DNA of 64,000 nucleotides from an uncultured Siphonobacter sp. (GTDB lineage Bacteria > Bacteroidota > Bacteroidia > Cytophagales > Spirosomataceae). Positions within the stretch are counted from its first letter, which is position 1. Each line of letters starts with the position of its first letter. The notes beneath the pieces are model-generated. The model made no database searches. It was not told where the DNA came from and was given only the letters and a program-made list of their open reading frames with translations. Location of the stretch: contig CAJYHS010000005.1 of NCBI GenBank assembly GCA_913774715.1, positions 20,024 to 84,023 on the forward strand, read 5' to 3'. Shown here piece after piece: positions 8,684-17,393 of this stretch. A program made the translations under genes and the position numbers.

Positions 8684-9448
8684 TTATTGCTCCACCCGTA
8701 CTACTTCGCGGTTGTAACGCTTGAAAAAACTGTCAACTTTCAGTTGTACCACGCCCAGAAAAGCTTCCTTGAAAATCTTCGATGACATTTTGGAAGTACC
8801 TTTCGTACGATCCGTAAAAATGATGGGCACTTCTTTCAGCTTAAAACCAAACTTCCAGGATGTAAACTTCATCTCAATCTGGAAGGCATAGCCCACAAAT
8901 TTAATTTTGTCCAGATCAATGGTTTCCAGAACGGTTCGGTGGTAGCATTTAAAACCAGCCGTAGCATCCATAATAGGCATTCCGGTAATAAACCGAACGT
9001 AAACGCCAGCAAAATAGGACATCAATACGCGTCCCATCGGCCAGTTGACTACGTTAACTCCCTGAATGTACCGAGAACCAATCGCTACATGATTTCCCTC
9101 CATGGCACAGGCCTGCCACAAACGAACCAGATCATCCGGGTTGTGCGATAAGTCGGCATCCATTTCAAAAATATACTCATATCCACAGGAAAGGGCGTAT
9201 TTAAACCCGGCAATATAGGCTGTTCCCAACCCCAGCTTTCCTCGTCGCTCCAGTAAATGAATTCGGTTATCGCCAAATTCATCCTGTAACTGGCGAACTT
9301 TCAGAGCCGTACCATCGGGAGATCCGTCGTCAACGATTAAAAGATCAAAACCGGGATCCAGGCTCATTACCCGACGAATCACCGTTTCAATGTTTTCAAT
9401 TTCGTTGTACGTAGGAATTACTACCATCCGACCTTTTGAATGATTCAT
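8684..9448 (-). CDS. Polyprenol-phosphate mannosyltransferase-like GT2 (DPM1 family)
   Basis: From the ATG at 9448 the product has 254 residues and opens MNHSKGRMVVIPTYNEIENI, the usual DPM1-family start. The acidic pair is at 40-41 (VDDGSPDGT) and a proper DxD is at 97-99 (EMDADLSHNP). Family members move a sugar from GDP-mannose or a similar donor to polyprenyl phosphate. There is no C-terminal membrane domain. Another in-frame ATG at 9493 would add 15 residues ahead of the conserved start; I prefer 9448 because of family length, but cannot exclude the longer form. Confidence 0.85.
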   Translation of the reverse strand: MNHSKGRMVVIPTYNEIENIETVIRRVMSLDPGFDLLIVDDGSPDGTALKVRQLQDEFGDNRIHLLERRGKLGLGTAYIAGFKYALSCGYEYIFEMDADLSHNPDDLVRLWQACAMEGNHVAIGSRYIQGVNVVNWPMGRVLMSYFAGVYVRFITGMPIMDATAGFKCYHRTVLETIDLDKIKFVGYAFQIEMKFTSWKFGFKLKEVPIIFTDRTKGTSKMSSKIFKEAFLGVVQLKVDSFFKRYNREVVRVEQ

Positions 9449-9493
9449 GGTCAGACATGCAGAAGTACCTGTTAGGACAGAGACTGTTTCCAT

Positions 9494-9992
9494 GTATTAA
9501 TGGTTAGGAAATGGATATAATTTTTCAGCAACGCTGAAGGGTTTTTGCGACAACTTCATTACTAACGAACGTCGAAACCTAAATCATTCATTAGATGTCT
9601 TAAAAACCTTTAAGTCAAAAAGGATAATGATGCAATTTCGACTAATTTTCTTAATAAAACTAACTCATTCTCAACCCCCTTCCTTGCCTTTCTTTCTTTA
9701 CTCCGGCAAAAACAGGAATATTAACAAAGAAAATATTTTGAGGCTTTATCGAAGAACTTTAAGAAATTAGCTCCTGGTTTTGCTCCACCATTCCTTAACA
9801 AGGTCTTGATTAAGAAGACTTAAGTGAGAAATACGAGCCTGAAAAGTTTCGGTCATTACGGAAATAATACTCGCAGCCGGGTTTATTTGCCAACTTACCG
9901 GCTCTTTTTAAAGTTATATTCAGATGACAGGCCGTCTCTAGCTTTTTCAACCTGAGTCATGAGTTCGGTTTGCTTCAAATCATGCATTAGAA
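9494..9992. other. Long intergenic region upstream of envelope glycan genes
   Basis: These roughly 500 bp between divergent genes hold no supported coding sequence. They are AT-rich with scattered short repeats. The only weak promoter-like element is TTTATTTG near 9885 (7 of 8 to the -7 consensus) without a clear -33 box. The length suggests regulatory content or a long leader for the 9993-15275 gene group. Confidence 0.5.
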
Positions 9993-11129
9993 ATGTCAAC
10001 AACGCCCATACATTTGCAGGAAATAGCTAAAAAACAGGAAACCTATTTTAAGCAGTTAGATGGAATCCGATTCTTAGCCGTTTTTCTGGTTTTATATGAT
10101 CACCTGCTGGCGGGTTTTAATACACTTCCCATTGGTCCCATCGGGGTTACCATTTTTTTTGTACTTAGTGGTTTTCTCATTACCCGCATTCTCGTTGAAA
10201 GCAAGAATCAGTACAAACCACGCGAAGATGGATTTAAAACCTACCTGAAAAAGTTTTACATCCGCCGGACTATTCGGATTTTCCCGATTTACTACCTGAC
10301 TATTTTTCTGCTCGTGGTATTCAACGTGCCGCCCGCCCGTGAGAAATTCTGGTGGCTGGTCACGTATACCTCTAATATTTACATTGCTCATAATGAACAC
10401 TGGCTGGGCGTAGTGGATCATTTCTGGTCACTGGCCGTTGAAGAACAGTTTTATATCTTCTTCCCCTTCATTGTCTTTTTCATTCCCAATCGGCATTTGC
10501 CTAAGTTGCTCGTTGGTTTTATCGTGGGTAGCGTATTGCTACGGTTGTATTATTTCCTAACCGGAGCTCCCTGGTTTGTCTCCTATGTGTTAATGCCTAC
10601 CAGTCTGGATGCCTTCGGCCTGGGCGGAATTATGGCTTACATGTATATCTACCACCGTAGCCTTTTCGATTCGACGTTTCAACGAGGAAGTCTCGTCTGG
10701 CTGGGTTTGGCTATTTTGGGTGCAAGTCTGTTATGGTATCACCTTTCTCCGGATCCTCACCTTTCGGTTAATTCCGTTTTTGAGCGACTGGCCGGTTCTA
10801 TCTTTGCCTTTTTCCTGATCGGTAAAGCAATCACTGGGTACGGCGGAGTGATGAAATGGGTACTCGAAAATCCCGTCAGTGTTTTTCTGGGTCGCATCAG
10901 CTATGGACTGTATCTCTACCATAACTTCGTCTTTAACCACTACCACATTACCCCTACGCATCCGGTTTACCGTTTTATGCACCGGATTTACCGTTCTTTT
11001 CCTTCACTGGAAGAAAATCTGGTTTTCAATTTTTCCATGTATGTTCTACTAACCGTCTTTGTAGCGACGCTTTCCTGGTACATCATTGAGAAACCTATTA
11101 ACAACCTGAAAAACCGATTCAAGTATTAA
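9993..11129 (+). CDS. Acyltransferase family 3 (OafA/YrhL-like)
   Basis: The 378-residue polytopic protein starts its first helix with QLDGIRFLAVFLVLYDHL and has VDHFWSLAVEEQFYIFFP near residues 142-159. These are the conserved Asp/Arg/His and HxWSLxVEEQFY motifs of acyltransferase 3. About ten membrane helices fill the length. Family members O-acetylate or acylate cell-surface glycans, lipids or secondary metabolites. It leads a gene group (9993-15275) with two large membrane proteins and a GT2, so an envelope polysaccharide or glycolipid substrate is likely. Confidence 0.92.
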   Translation: MSTTPIHLQEIAKKQETYFKQLDGIRFLAVFLVLYDHLLAGFNTLPIGPIGVTIFFVLSGFLITRILVESKNQYKPREDGFKTYLKKFYIRRTIRIFPIYYLTIFLLVVFNVPPAREKFWWLVTYTSNIYIAHNEHWLGVVDHFWSLAVEEQFYIFFPFIVFFIPNRHLPKLLVGFIVGSVLLRLYYFLTGAPWFVSYVLMPTSLDAFGLGGIMAYMYIYHRSLFDSTFQRGSLVWLGLAILGASLLWYHLSPDPHLSVNSVFERLAGSIFAFFLIGKAITGYGGVMKWVLENPVSVFLGRISYGLYLYHNFVFNHYHITPTHPVYRFMHRIYRSFPSLEENLVFNFSMYVLLTVFVATLSWYIIEKPINNLKNRFKY

Positions 11130-11165
11130 TCCTTCCCTATTGCTTTAATCCTTCTACTCTAGTTT

Positions 11166-12584
11166 ATGTCTGGTTTTATACAGCAGCGATATTGGACGAA
11201 CCTGGGCTGGGCGTTTCTGGTGGCCCTGACCATCGTTCCCATGTTTGTGCTCAGTTTCTTTAATCATCCCTCTGCCGCTGACGATTTTTGTTTCGCATAC
11301 ATGGCCCGGGATTATGGAATCCTGTGGTCTACCAAGTTTTATTATGATCAATGGACCGGGCGGTATTTTGCCTGTCTGCTTTTCCATTCGACGCCCTTGT
11401 TCAAAGGCTGGTACTGGTATTATCAGGTTTTACCCATTGTTTACATGCTTTCAACCATGGGTAGTGTGTATCTGTTGCTGGGTGAACTTATTGAGCTTCC
11501 TCGCTATCAGAAATGGTTAATCAGCGTTGGCTTTCTGGTATTATATATCCTTCAGCTTGATAGCATTGTGGAGAGCTTTTTCTGGGTAACGGGTTCGTAT
11601 ACCTATGCTCTGCCTCAAATCCTGACCTTGCTGTTTTGGGTCGCTCTGATCCGTTCTTATAAAGCAGAAAATCAACGTATTAAATACGGATTAATCGTCT
11701 GGGCGGGCTTTTTGGTTTTTGCCATGATTGGCCTCTGCGAAATGTTCCTCTTGCTCACTACGGGCATGTTACTCTGCTTTGCAGGCTATCGACTTCTGTT
11801 TCAACGAAAACTGGACTGGGTATTAGTAATCCTATTCCTTGAAGCTGTGATTTGCTGTTATCTGGTACTCGAATCACCCGGCTCGAAAATTCGTCAGGGA
11901 AGTAATCCCTTAGGTGGTAATCTTTCTTTTTCGATTGTTACTTCCATAAAAACGGCGATAGCATTTGGGGTAAAGTGGCTTCCTCTAACGCTGGTTTTCG
12001 CCGTATTCTGGATCAACTGGCTGAGTAATAAAATGACTAATGCTTCTCTTTTCAGTGCTTACGTTCGCATTCCTGTGTGGGTGGGCTGGCTGGTCTGGGC
12101 AGTAGTTGTACCAATTTTATACTTCCCTATTTTTTACGGAGTGGGTATCGAAAGCGTTTCCCCCCGGATTAACAATTCGGTTTACTTCTTCTACCTGATC
12201 GGGTTTTATTACAATATTCTGGTGACCATGCTCTGGATTCAGGAGAAGTGGAATCTTGGGTTTCTGAGCCCAGGAATTGTTCGGGTATTAACGATTTTGT
12301 CCATCCTCATTTTACCCTTATTCATCTGGAAAAATACGAACGTTCGGATGATGGTAAGTGACTTAAAAAATGGAACGGCATCGGCTTATAGCCGCGAATT
12401 ATACGAACGATACGAAACCATTCGACAGGCTCCTGCTCAAACGACGGTGGTTATCCAGCCGCTCAAACATGTTCCCAAATCACTTTTCCTGGAAGATATC
12501 AAAGACAATGAAAAGCATCCCTGGAATGACTGTGAAACCAAGTTTTTCCAGAAAAAAGCTCTCGTATTAGCTCCAGCCCCTTAA
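11166..12584 (+). CDS. DUF6056-like polytopic membrane protein
   Basis: The 472-residue protein has roughly ten hydrophobic helices. After helix 1 it carries HPSAADDFCFAYMARDYG, a short acidic loop that recurs in DUF6056 and GT-C-like proteins, where the Asp pair in the first periplasmic loop is often catalytic. A soluble C-terminal tail (about 400-472) follows the last helix. I infer a lipid-linked-sugar-dependent glycosyltransferase or related envelope protein, but function is not established. It sits 36 bp after the acyltransferase gene and 24 bp before another membrane protein, consistent with an operon. Confidence 0.7.
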   Translation: MSGFIQQRYWTNLGWAFLVALTIVPMFVLSFFNHPSAADDFCFAYMARDYGILWSTKFYYDQWTGRYFACLLFHSTPLFKGWYWYYQVLPIVYMLSTMGSVYLLLGELIELPRYQKWLISVGFLVLYILQLDSIVESFFWVTGSYTYALPQILTLLFWVALIRSYKAENQRIKYGLIVWAGFLVFAMIGLCEMFLLLTTGMLLCFAGYRLLFQRKLDWVLVILFLEAVICCYLVLESPGSKIRQGSNPLGGNLSFSIVTSIKTAIAFGVKWLPLTLVFAVFWINWLSNKMTNASLFSAYVRIPVWVGWLVWAVVVPILYFPIFYGVGIESVSPRINNSVYFFYLIGFYYNILVTMLWIQEKWNLGFLSPGIVRVLTILSILILPLFIWKNTNVRMMVSDLKNGTASAYSRELYERYETIRQAPAQTTVVIQPLKHVPKSLFLEDIKDNEKHPWNDCETKFFQKKALVLAPAP

Positions 12585-12608
12585 ACTTTGCCTTACTGAT
12601 AGTCTTTC

Positions 12609-14273
12609 ATGAAAACCAGCCGTCTTTTACCACTTCTGGTCAATACGATTCCAATCGTTGGTTTCGCCCTATTCTTTTTATTATACGTAGTTAACATTCC
12701 CTGGTTCGATGATTTCGAGGCTTTATCAGGCTTCTTTCTGGAATTTCTGAAAGCCGAAACCTGGGCTGAAAAATGGCACTGGCTGATTGTACCCAATAAT
12801 GAACACCGCATGGCAACGGGTAAGCTAATTACGGTGCTGGTGTATTACCTCACGGGCTTTCTCGATTTCCGCTGGATTCAGGGATTTGCCAATCTTTCGG
12901 TAGTCATTATCTGGGGCTTGTTATTACTTACATTCCGTCGATTCAAGCTTTCGTACTGGTATTTTTTGCCGTTGACGCTTATTCTGTTTCAACCTCAATA
13001 TTACCTTCTTTCGTTCTGGTCGATCACGGGCTTACAGCATGAGCCTTTGCTGGCTCTGGTGTTGATTACCCTGTATGTGCTGGCCTTACGCACGCGGTTT
13101 TCTTTTCCGCTGGCTTTATTGTTAGGTTTGATCACCACCTTTACGATGAGCAACGGAATGTTCGTATGGCTAGCGGGACTAGGCATTCTACTACTCCGCA
13201 GGCGATTTCGGGAAGTATTTCTCTGGGCTTTTGGAATGGCCGTGGGTATTGCCGGGTATTACTATAACTTCCCCTATTCGGGTAATGAGCGAAGCTTCAG
13301 CCGTTTCCTGCAAATGCCACACCTATCCCTCAGTGGCTTCTTTACCTACATGGGTGGTCCTTTCGACTTTTTTCCTTCCATGGCCGAACCCTGGCGTTTT
13401 ATGCTACCGACACTGGCAGGCGTGGTCATTATGTGGATCGCCATTCGCTGGTTTATTCAGCACTACTGGTCGCTCGTTCGTTATTATTTCCAACCCTCTA
13501 TAGCTCCGCAGGAATCTACAATCGTTGAGGATTTTCTGCTGGGTGGCATGTTCTTTCTTTTAATCAATGCAGGAATCATCGCCATTCTGAGGCCTCATTT
13601 CGGGTATTTTGTGATGTTAATCAGTAACTATCGTCTATACCCTCTGCTCTTTTTATGTTTATTGTATTTAGCCTGGCTGCAGGGCCAGAAACGCGTTGCT
13701 ATTAGCCCCACTCCCCTGATTATTTTCGGATTGATCTTTAGTCTGTTATCCTATTTTAACTATTACCCGCTCGTAGTCGAACGCCGGAAATTACTTTTAA
13801 CCAACGCGTTTAATCAGTACCGCAGCGATATTGGGTTAGCCGCTACCCGTGGTACTATTCTGGAGCCTTACATTGTATGGTCGTTTAAAGAACCCATTCA
13901 AATGGGCGTTTTTAAGCCGCCCGTTCATTTTTTCGATGAAGCTTTGAAGAAAAGTCTGGAACCTGAAAACATTTCACTCGTTCCAACTATTTCTTCTAAG
14001 GAAGTTAGTGTCGTGCAGTCGAATTTCCCTGTTCCACGCAGTCGCAATGGAATGGTGTTACTTCATCTAAAGTCAACTTTCAATTCAGATGAGTACCTGG
14101 TGCCCTTTGGAGGTGTTCCAAATACGGGTAAAAATCCATTTGTACCGGGCGTTGGAGGAAGAGCCAGCTTTCCTATTGATCTCCTAAAACCAGGCTCGTA
14201 TGAAATGGAAGTTATTCAAATGGACGATCAACAGGCAAAACGCTACCCTTCTGCAACGAAATTGACAATTTGA
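12609..14273 (+). CDS. Large polytopic membrane protein, GT-C-like, function unknown
   Basis: The 554-residue protein has about eleven helices over residues 1-390 and a soluble C-terminal domain of about 160 residues. Its first periplasmic loop reads NIPWFDDFEALSGF, with an acidic pair placed like the catalytic loop of GT-C glycosyltransferases, and a later NNEHRMATGK. It resembles the upstream DUF6056-like protein in layout, so the two may be distant relatives doing similar jobs. I do not recognise a named family. It is cotranscribed with its neighbours by spacing. Confidence 0.65.
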   Translation: MKTSRLLPLLVNTIPIVGFALFFLLYVVNIPWFDDFEALSGFFLEFLKAETWAEKWHWLIVPNNEHRMATGKLITVLVYYLTGFLDFRWIQGFANLSVVIIWGLLLLTFRRFKLSYWYFLPLTLILFQPQYYLLSFWSITGLQHEPLLALVLITLYVLALRTRFSFPLALLLGLITTFTMSNGMFVWLAGLGILLLRRRFREVFLWAFGMAVGIAGYYYNFPYSGNERSFSRFLQMPHLSLSGFFTYMGGPFDFFPSMAEPWRFMLPTLAGVVIMWIAIRWFIQHYWSLVRYYFQPSIAPQESTIVEDFLLGGMFFLLINAGIIAILRPHFGYFVMLISNYRLYPLLFLCLLYLAWLQGQKRVAISPTPLIIFGLIFSLLSYFNYYPLVVERRKLLLTNAFNQYRSDIGLAATRGTILEPYIVWSFKEPIQMGVFKPPVHFFDEALKKSLEPENISLVPTISSKEVSVVQSNFPVPRSRNGMVLLHLKSTFNSDEYLVPFGGVPNTGKNPFVPGVGGRASFPIDLLKPGSYEMEVIQMDDQQAKRYPSATKLTI

Positions 14274-14324
14274 CATTACTTTTGCCCCTTATTCTGATTC
14301 GACAACCTTCTTATTACTCTCCCA

Positions 14325-15275
14325 TTGGATAATCCACAGCTATCAATTGTTGCTCCTCTTTACAATGAAAGTGAGACGTTCCCTCACCTGGTAGAGCGGT
14401 TAAATGCATTGATGAATAAACTGCCCCAAAGCATCGAGGTTGTTCTGATTGATGATGGCAGCAAGGATAATACCGCTACCTTAATGCAGGCTCTGGCTTT
14501 GTCAGATCCTCGCTATCACTGCGTTTTTCTGGCTCGTAACCACGGCCACCAGTTGGCTCTGACGGCGGGCATGAACGAGGCTCGCGGTACGGAAGCCATC
14601 ATGGTCATTGACGGCGATTTGCAGGATCCCCCGGAACTACTCGAAAGTTTCTACGCCAAGTATAAAGAAGGCTACGACGTGGTGTATGCCGTCCGCCGCA
14701 AGCGGAAAGAAGGCTTCATCAAGAAAATGGCCTATCATAGTTTTTACCGGATTTTGCGTTCGATTTCTTACATTGACATTCCCCTGGACAGTGGCGACTT
14801 CGCTCTGGTTTCGCGTCGGGTAGTCGATGTTATGAAAAATATGCCCGAAGAAAGCCGTTACCTGCGGGGCATGCGTACCTGGGTAGGCTTTAAGCAGATC
14901 GGAGTCGAGTACGAACGGGACGAACGCATTGCTGGAGAGTCCAAGTATTCCTTTGCTCTGCTTTTTAAACTGGCCTACAACGGCATTTTCAATTTCAGTG
15001 AGTTTCCCATCAAGTTATTAACTCGACTGGGATCGACGGCCATTGTCTTTGCCATGCTGTATTTTATCTATAACCTGATCAAGAAATTTGTATTGGGTAT
15101 GGATGTTCCAGCGGGTTTTCCGGCAACCTTGTTCACCATCATTTTCTTTGGCGGGCTGAATCTGTTTGGCCTCGGGATTATTGGCGAATACGTACTGCGG
15201 ATTTTCTTCCAGTCGAAAGGACGGCCTTTGTTCATTATTAAATCGAAAATTATCAATAAGCAGTGGGAAAACTAA
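14325..15275 (+). CDS. Membrane-anchored GT2 (GtrB/DPM-like)
   Basis: The 316-residue protein has a GT-A domain: LSIVAPLYNE at 6-15, Asp43-Asp44 in LIDDGSKDNT, and IDGDLQDPPELL with DxD at 96-98. Two C-terminal helices follow (about 231-254 and 265-290). This matches GtrB/ArnC/DPMS-type enzymes that load a sugar onto undecaprenyl or polyprenyl phosphate. The start must be TTG at 14325: the conserved first strand begins five codons later, and the first in-frame ATG falls at residue 30, inside the fold. It probably supplies lipid-linked sugar to the upstream GT-C-like proteins. Confidence 0.88.
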   Translation: MDNPQLSIVAPLYNESETFPHLVERLNALMNKLPQSIEVVLIDDGSKDNTATLMQALALSDPRYHCVFLARNHGHQLALTAGMNEARGTEAIMVIDGDLQDPPELLESFYAKYKEGYDVVYAVRRKRKEGFIKKMAYHSFYRILRSISYIDIPLDSGDFALVSRRVVDVMKNMPEESRYLRGMRTWVGFKQIGVEYERDERIAGESKYSFALLFKLAYNGIFNFSEFPIKLLTRLGSTAIVFAMLYFIYNLIKKFVLGMDVPAGFPATLFTIIFFGGLNLFGLGIIGEYVLRIFFQSKGRPLFIIKSKIINKQWEN

Positions 15276-15311
15276 GGCAACAGTTCTCTCCTCTTTTCCA
15301 CTCATCAGGCC

Positions 15312-15336
15312 ATAGCCGGACTCTCGATCCGGCTAT
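15312..15336 (+). terminator. Probable terminator of the envelope glycan operon
   Basis: Arms ATAGCCGGA and TCCGGCTAT form a 9-bp perfect stem with a 7-nt loop, 36 bp after the GT2 stop. The following CTTCATTTC is only moderately T-rich, so termination may be partial. Confidence 0.55.
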
Positions 15337-15380
15337 CTTCATTTCATCCTAATTTACTGTCTTCAACGTTCAGAAAACTT

Positions 15381-15388
15381 TAGCTTTG
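15381..15388 (+). promoter_or_regulatory. Candidate -7 promoter element for lemA operon
   Basis: TAGCTTTG is an exact match to the Bacteroidota -7 consensus TAnnTTTG, 49 bp before the LemA ATG. The -33 region has only a weak TTTACTG. It falls in the short gap after the preceding operon's hairpin, where a promoter is expected. Confidence 0.4.
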
Positions 15389-15437
15389 GCCCATAATTTT
15401 ATAATAACTTCTCACACAGATTTAAACTTCAACAAAT

Positions 15438-16019
15438 ATGTCACGCGGAATTATTGCTACGATTGCCATTATAGTGCTGATTGTCATCATGGGCGGCTGC
15501 TCATACAACGGTTTGGTTCAGCAGGATGAAAGTGTTAAGACAGCCTGGAGTAAAGTACAATCCGATTACCAGCGTAGGGCCGATCTGATTCCAAACCTGG
15601 TTAATACCGTAAAAGGAGCTGCTGAATTCGAAAAATCGACGCTCACTGAGGTTACGAACGCCCGGGCTAATGCCACGTCCATCAAGTTTACAGCGGATGA
15701 ACTGACTCCTGAAAACATCAAAAAATTCCAGGATGCTCAGTCTCAACTGAACGGATCTTTATCACGATTACTAGCTGTTGCTGAAAATTACCCTCAGCTG
15801 AAAGCCAATGAAAACTTCCGTGATTTACAGGCTCAGCTGGAAGGCACCGAAAATCGCATCAAAGTAGCTCGTAACGATTTTAACGAGGCTGTTCAGGGGT
15901 ATAATAATAAGGTTCGTTCCTTCCCTACTAATGTCATGGCGGGTATGTTTGGATTCTCTGCCAAAGGTTATTTCGAAGCAGATGCGGGAGCTGAAAAAGC
16001 CCCTACGGTTAAATTCTAA
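15438..16019 (+). CDS. lemA: LemA family protein
   Basis: The 193-residue protein opens with a hydrophobic helix (about 5-20) ending MGGC, so it is either N-terminally anchored or a lipoprotein. The LemA core follows: YNGLVQQDESVKTAWSKVQ, then RRADLIPNLVNTVKG, then a helical bundle. LemA proteins are found widely next to TPM-domain proteins; their molecular role is unclear but is linked to envelope function. Here it leads a three-gene operon with two TPM proteins. Confidence 0.93.
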   Translation: MSRGIIATIAIIVLIVIMGGCSYNGLVQQDESVKTAWSKVQSDYQRRADLIPNLVNTVKGAAEFEKSTLTEVTNARANATSIKFTADELTPENIKKFQDAQSQLNGSLSRLLAVAENYPQLKANENFRDLQAQLEGTENRIKVARNDFNEAVQGYNNKVRSFPTNVMAGMFGFSAKGYFEADAGAEKAPTVKF

Positions 16020-16076
16020 TTTCTTGCAGGTCTTTGCTTTACCAAGTGAAGACCTGCTTTTTTCTCCAGAACGGCT

Positions 16077-16502
16077 ATGCTTACGGAAGATCAGCAACAG
16101 GAAATTATTCAGCACATCAAGGAGGCCGAATGGCAAACTTCGGGCGAAATCCGGATTCATATTGAGGAAAAAACTCAATCCGATCTGGATCCGCTGGAAC
16201 GGGCTCAGCAAATTTTCATGAAGCTGAATATGCACCAGACGGCTCAACGCAATGGCGTGCTGTTTTACGTGGCAATCGAAGCCCGGAAATTTGCTATTTG
16301 CGGCGATAAAGGCATTAATGCCGTCGTTCCAGCGGACTTCTGGAATAGCACTCGCGACGCCATGCGGGAACATTTTCGTCAAAATGATCTAGTCAAAGGT
16401 TTATGCACGGGCATTGAGATGGCAGGCATTCAGCTCAAAACCTATTTCCCTCGCCAGTCTGACGATCAGAACGAATTACCCGACGAAATTTCTTTTAGCT
16501 AA
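16077..16502 (+). CDS. TPM domain protein, soluble (DUF477)
   Basis: The 141-residue protein has no signal peptide or membrane helix. Conserved TPM elements are visible: TSGEIRIHIEEK near 22-33, GVLFYVAIEARKFAICGDKGINAVV near the middle, and a final helix. TPM domains (Psb32/TLP18.3/MOLO-1) have been proposed to act as phosphatases or in membrane-complex repair. The tail LPDEISFS is polar. It sits between lemA and a longer secreted TPM protein, an arrangement common in Bacteroidota. Confidence 0.88.
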   Translation: MLTEDQQQEIIQHIKEAEWQTSGEIRIHIEEKTQSDLDPLERAQQIFMKLNMHQTAQRNGVLFYVAIEARKFAICGDKGINAVVPADFWNSTRDAMREHFRQNDLVKGLCTGIEMAGIQLKTYFPRQSDDQNELPDEISFS

Positions 16503-16563
16503 TCGAACTATTGATTTAGACGCTTGGTCACCCAAACGCTAAAACAAAAACACTAAACATTCA

Positions 16564-17358
16564 ATGGTCACAATTCCCGCTCCATTTTTCAAGTACCTAC
16601 GGAAGGGACTCTGGCTGTTCTTCTCCATACTTAGTATTGTTCACATCTACGCTCAGGACATTCCTGAACGGCCCGTACCTGCCCGACTGGTGAACGATTA
16701 CGTGGGCATGCTCTCCGGTAACGAAAAAGCTCAGCTTGAACGCAAGTTGAAGGGTTACATGGATTCCACCTCTACTCAGATTGTTATTCTCGTTGTTAAA
16801 ACCACGGGTGATTATCCTCCCGGCGATTATGCTTTTGAAGTGGGCCGTCGTTGGGGCATTGGGCAAAAGGGAAAAAATAATGGGTTAATTATCCTCTGGG
16901 CAACGGAAACCAGAAAGTTATACATTGCCACGGGGTATGGTATGGAAGGCTCCATCCCTGACGCTGTAGCGAAACGAATTATTTCGAATACATTAACGCC
17001 CGCTTTTCGGGAACAGCAGTATTATAAGGGTCTGGATCAGTCCACTACCGAGATTATTCAACGGGCCAGCGGAGAGTATAAGAGTGAAGGTAATTCTGAC
17101 GAAGGATTTTCTACCGGCGGGGTACTTATCTTCCTGCTTATTGCCGTAGTCGTCTTCATTTTTATTGCGAAGACGATGGGTAACGGCTGTCGGAATTCCG
17201 GCGGACCTGGAGCTGGATTACCCTGGTTCGGTCCTTATACCACCATGGGAGGCTGGGGCAGTTCTTCGGGCAGCTGGGGCGGCGGAAGCGGCGGCGGTGG
17301 TGGATTTGACTTCGGCGGTGGAAGCTTCGGCGGTGGCGGTGCTGGCGGTGATTATTAA
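16564..17358 (+). CDS. TPM domain protein with membrane helix and Gly-rich tail
   Basis: The 264-residue protein has an N-terminal signal sequence (about 12-30, ending IYAQ). The TPM domain covers about 35-170 (RLVNDYVGMLSGNEKAQLE, QIVILVVKTTGDYPPGDYA). A membrane helix lies at about 185-205, and the tail of some 60 residues is almost pure Gly/Ser with Phe and Trp, ending GGGGAGGDY. The TPM domain should face the periplasm with the Gly-rich tail in the cytosol. The same signal-TPM-TM-Gly-rich layout is typical of secreted TPM proteins paired with LemA. Confidence 0.9.
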   Translation: MVTIPAPFFKYLRKGLWLFFSILSIVHIYAQDIPERPVPARLVNDYVGMLSGNEKAQLERKLKGYMDSTSTQIVILVVKTTGDYPPGDYAFEVGRRWGIGQKGKNNGLIILWATETRKLYIATGYGMEGSIPDAVAKRIISNTLTPAFREQQYYKGLDQSTTEIIQRASGEYKSEGNSDEGFSTGGVLIFLLIAVVVFIFIAKTMGNGCRNSGGPGAGLPWFGPYTTMGGWGSSSGSWGGGSGGGGGFDFGGGSFGGGGAGGDY

Positions 17359-17361
17359 TAC

Positions 17362-17390
17362 AAAAAAGACCTCTATGCGAGGTCTTTTTT
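17362..17390. terminator. Bidirectional terminator after lemA-TPM operon
   Basis: Arms AAAAAAGACCTC (17362-17373) and GAGGTCTTTTTT (17379-17390) give a 12-bp perfect stem, 5-nt loop and T-runs on both strands. It separates the convergent TPM and M56 genes. Confidence 0.9.
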
Positions 17391-17393
17391 GTA

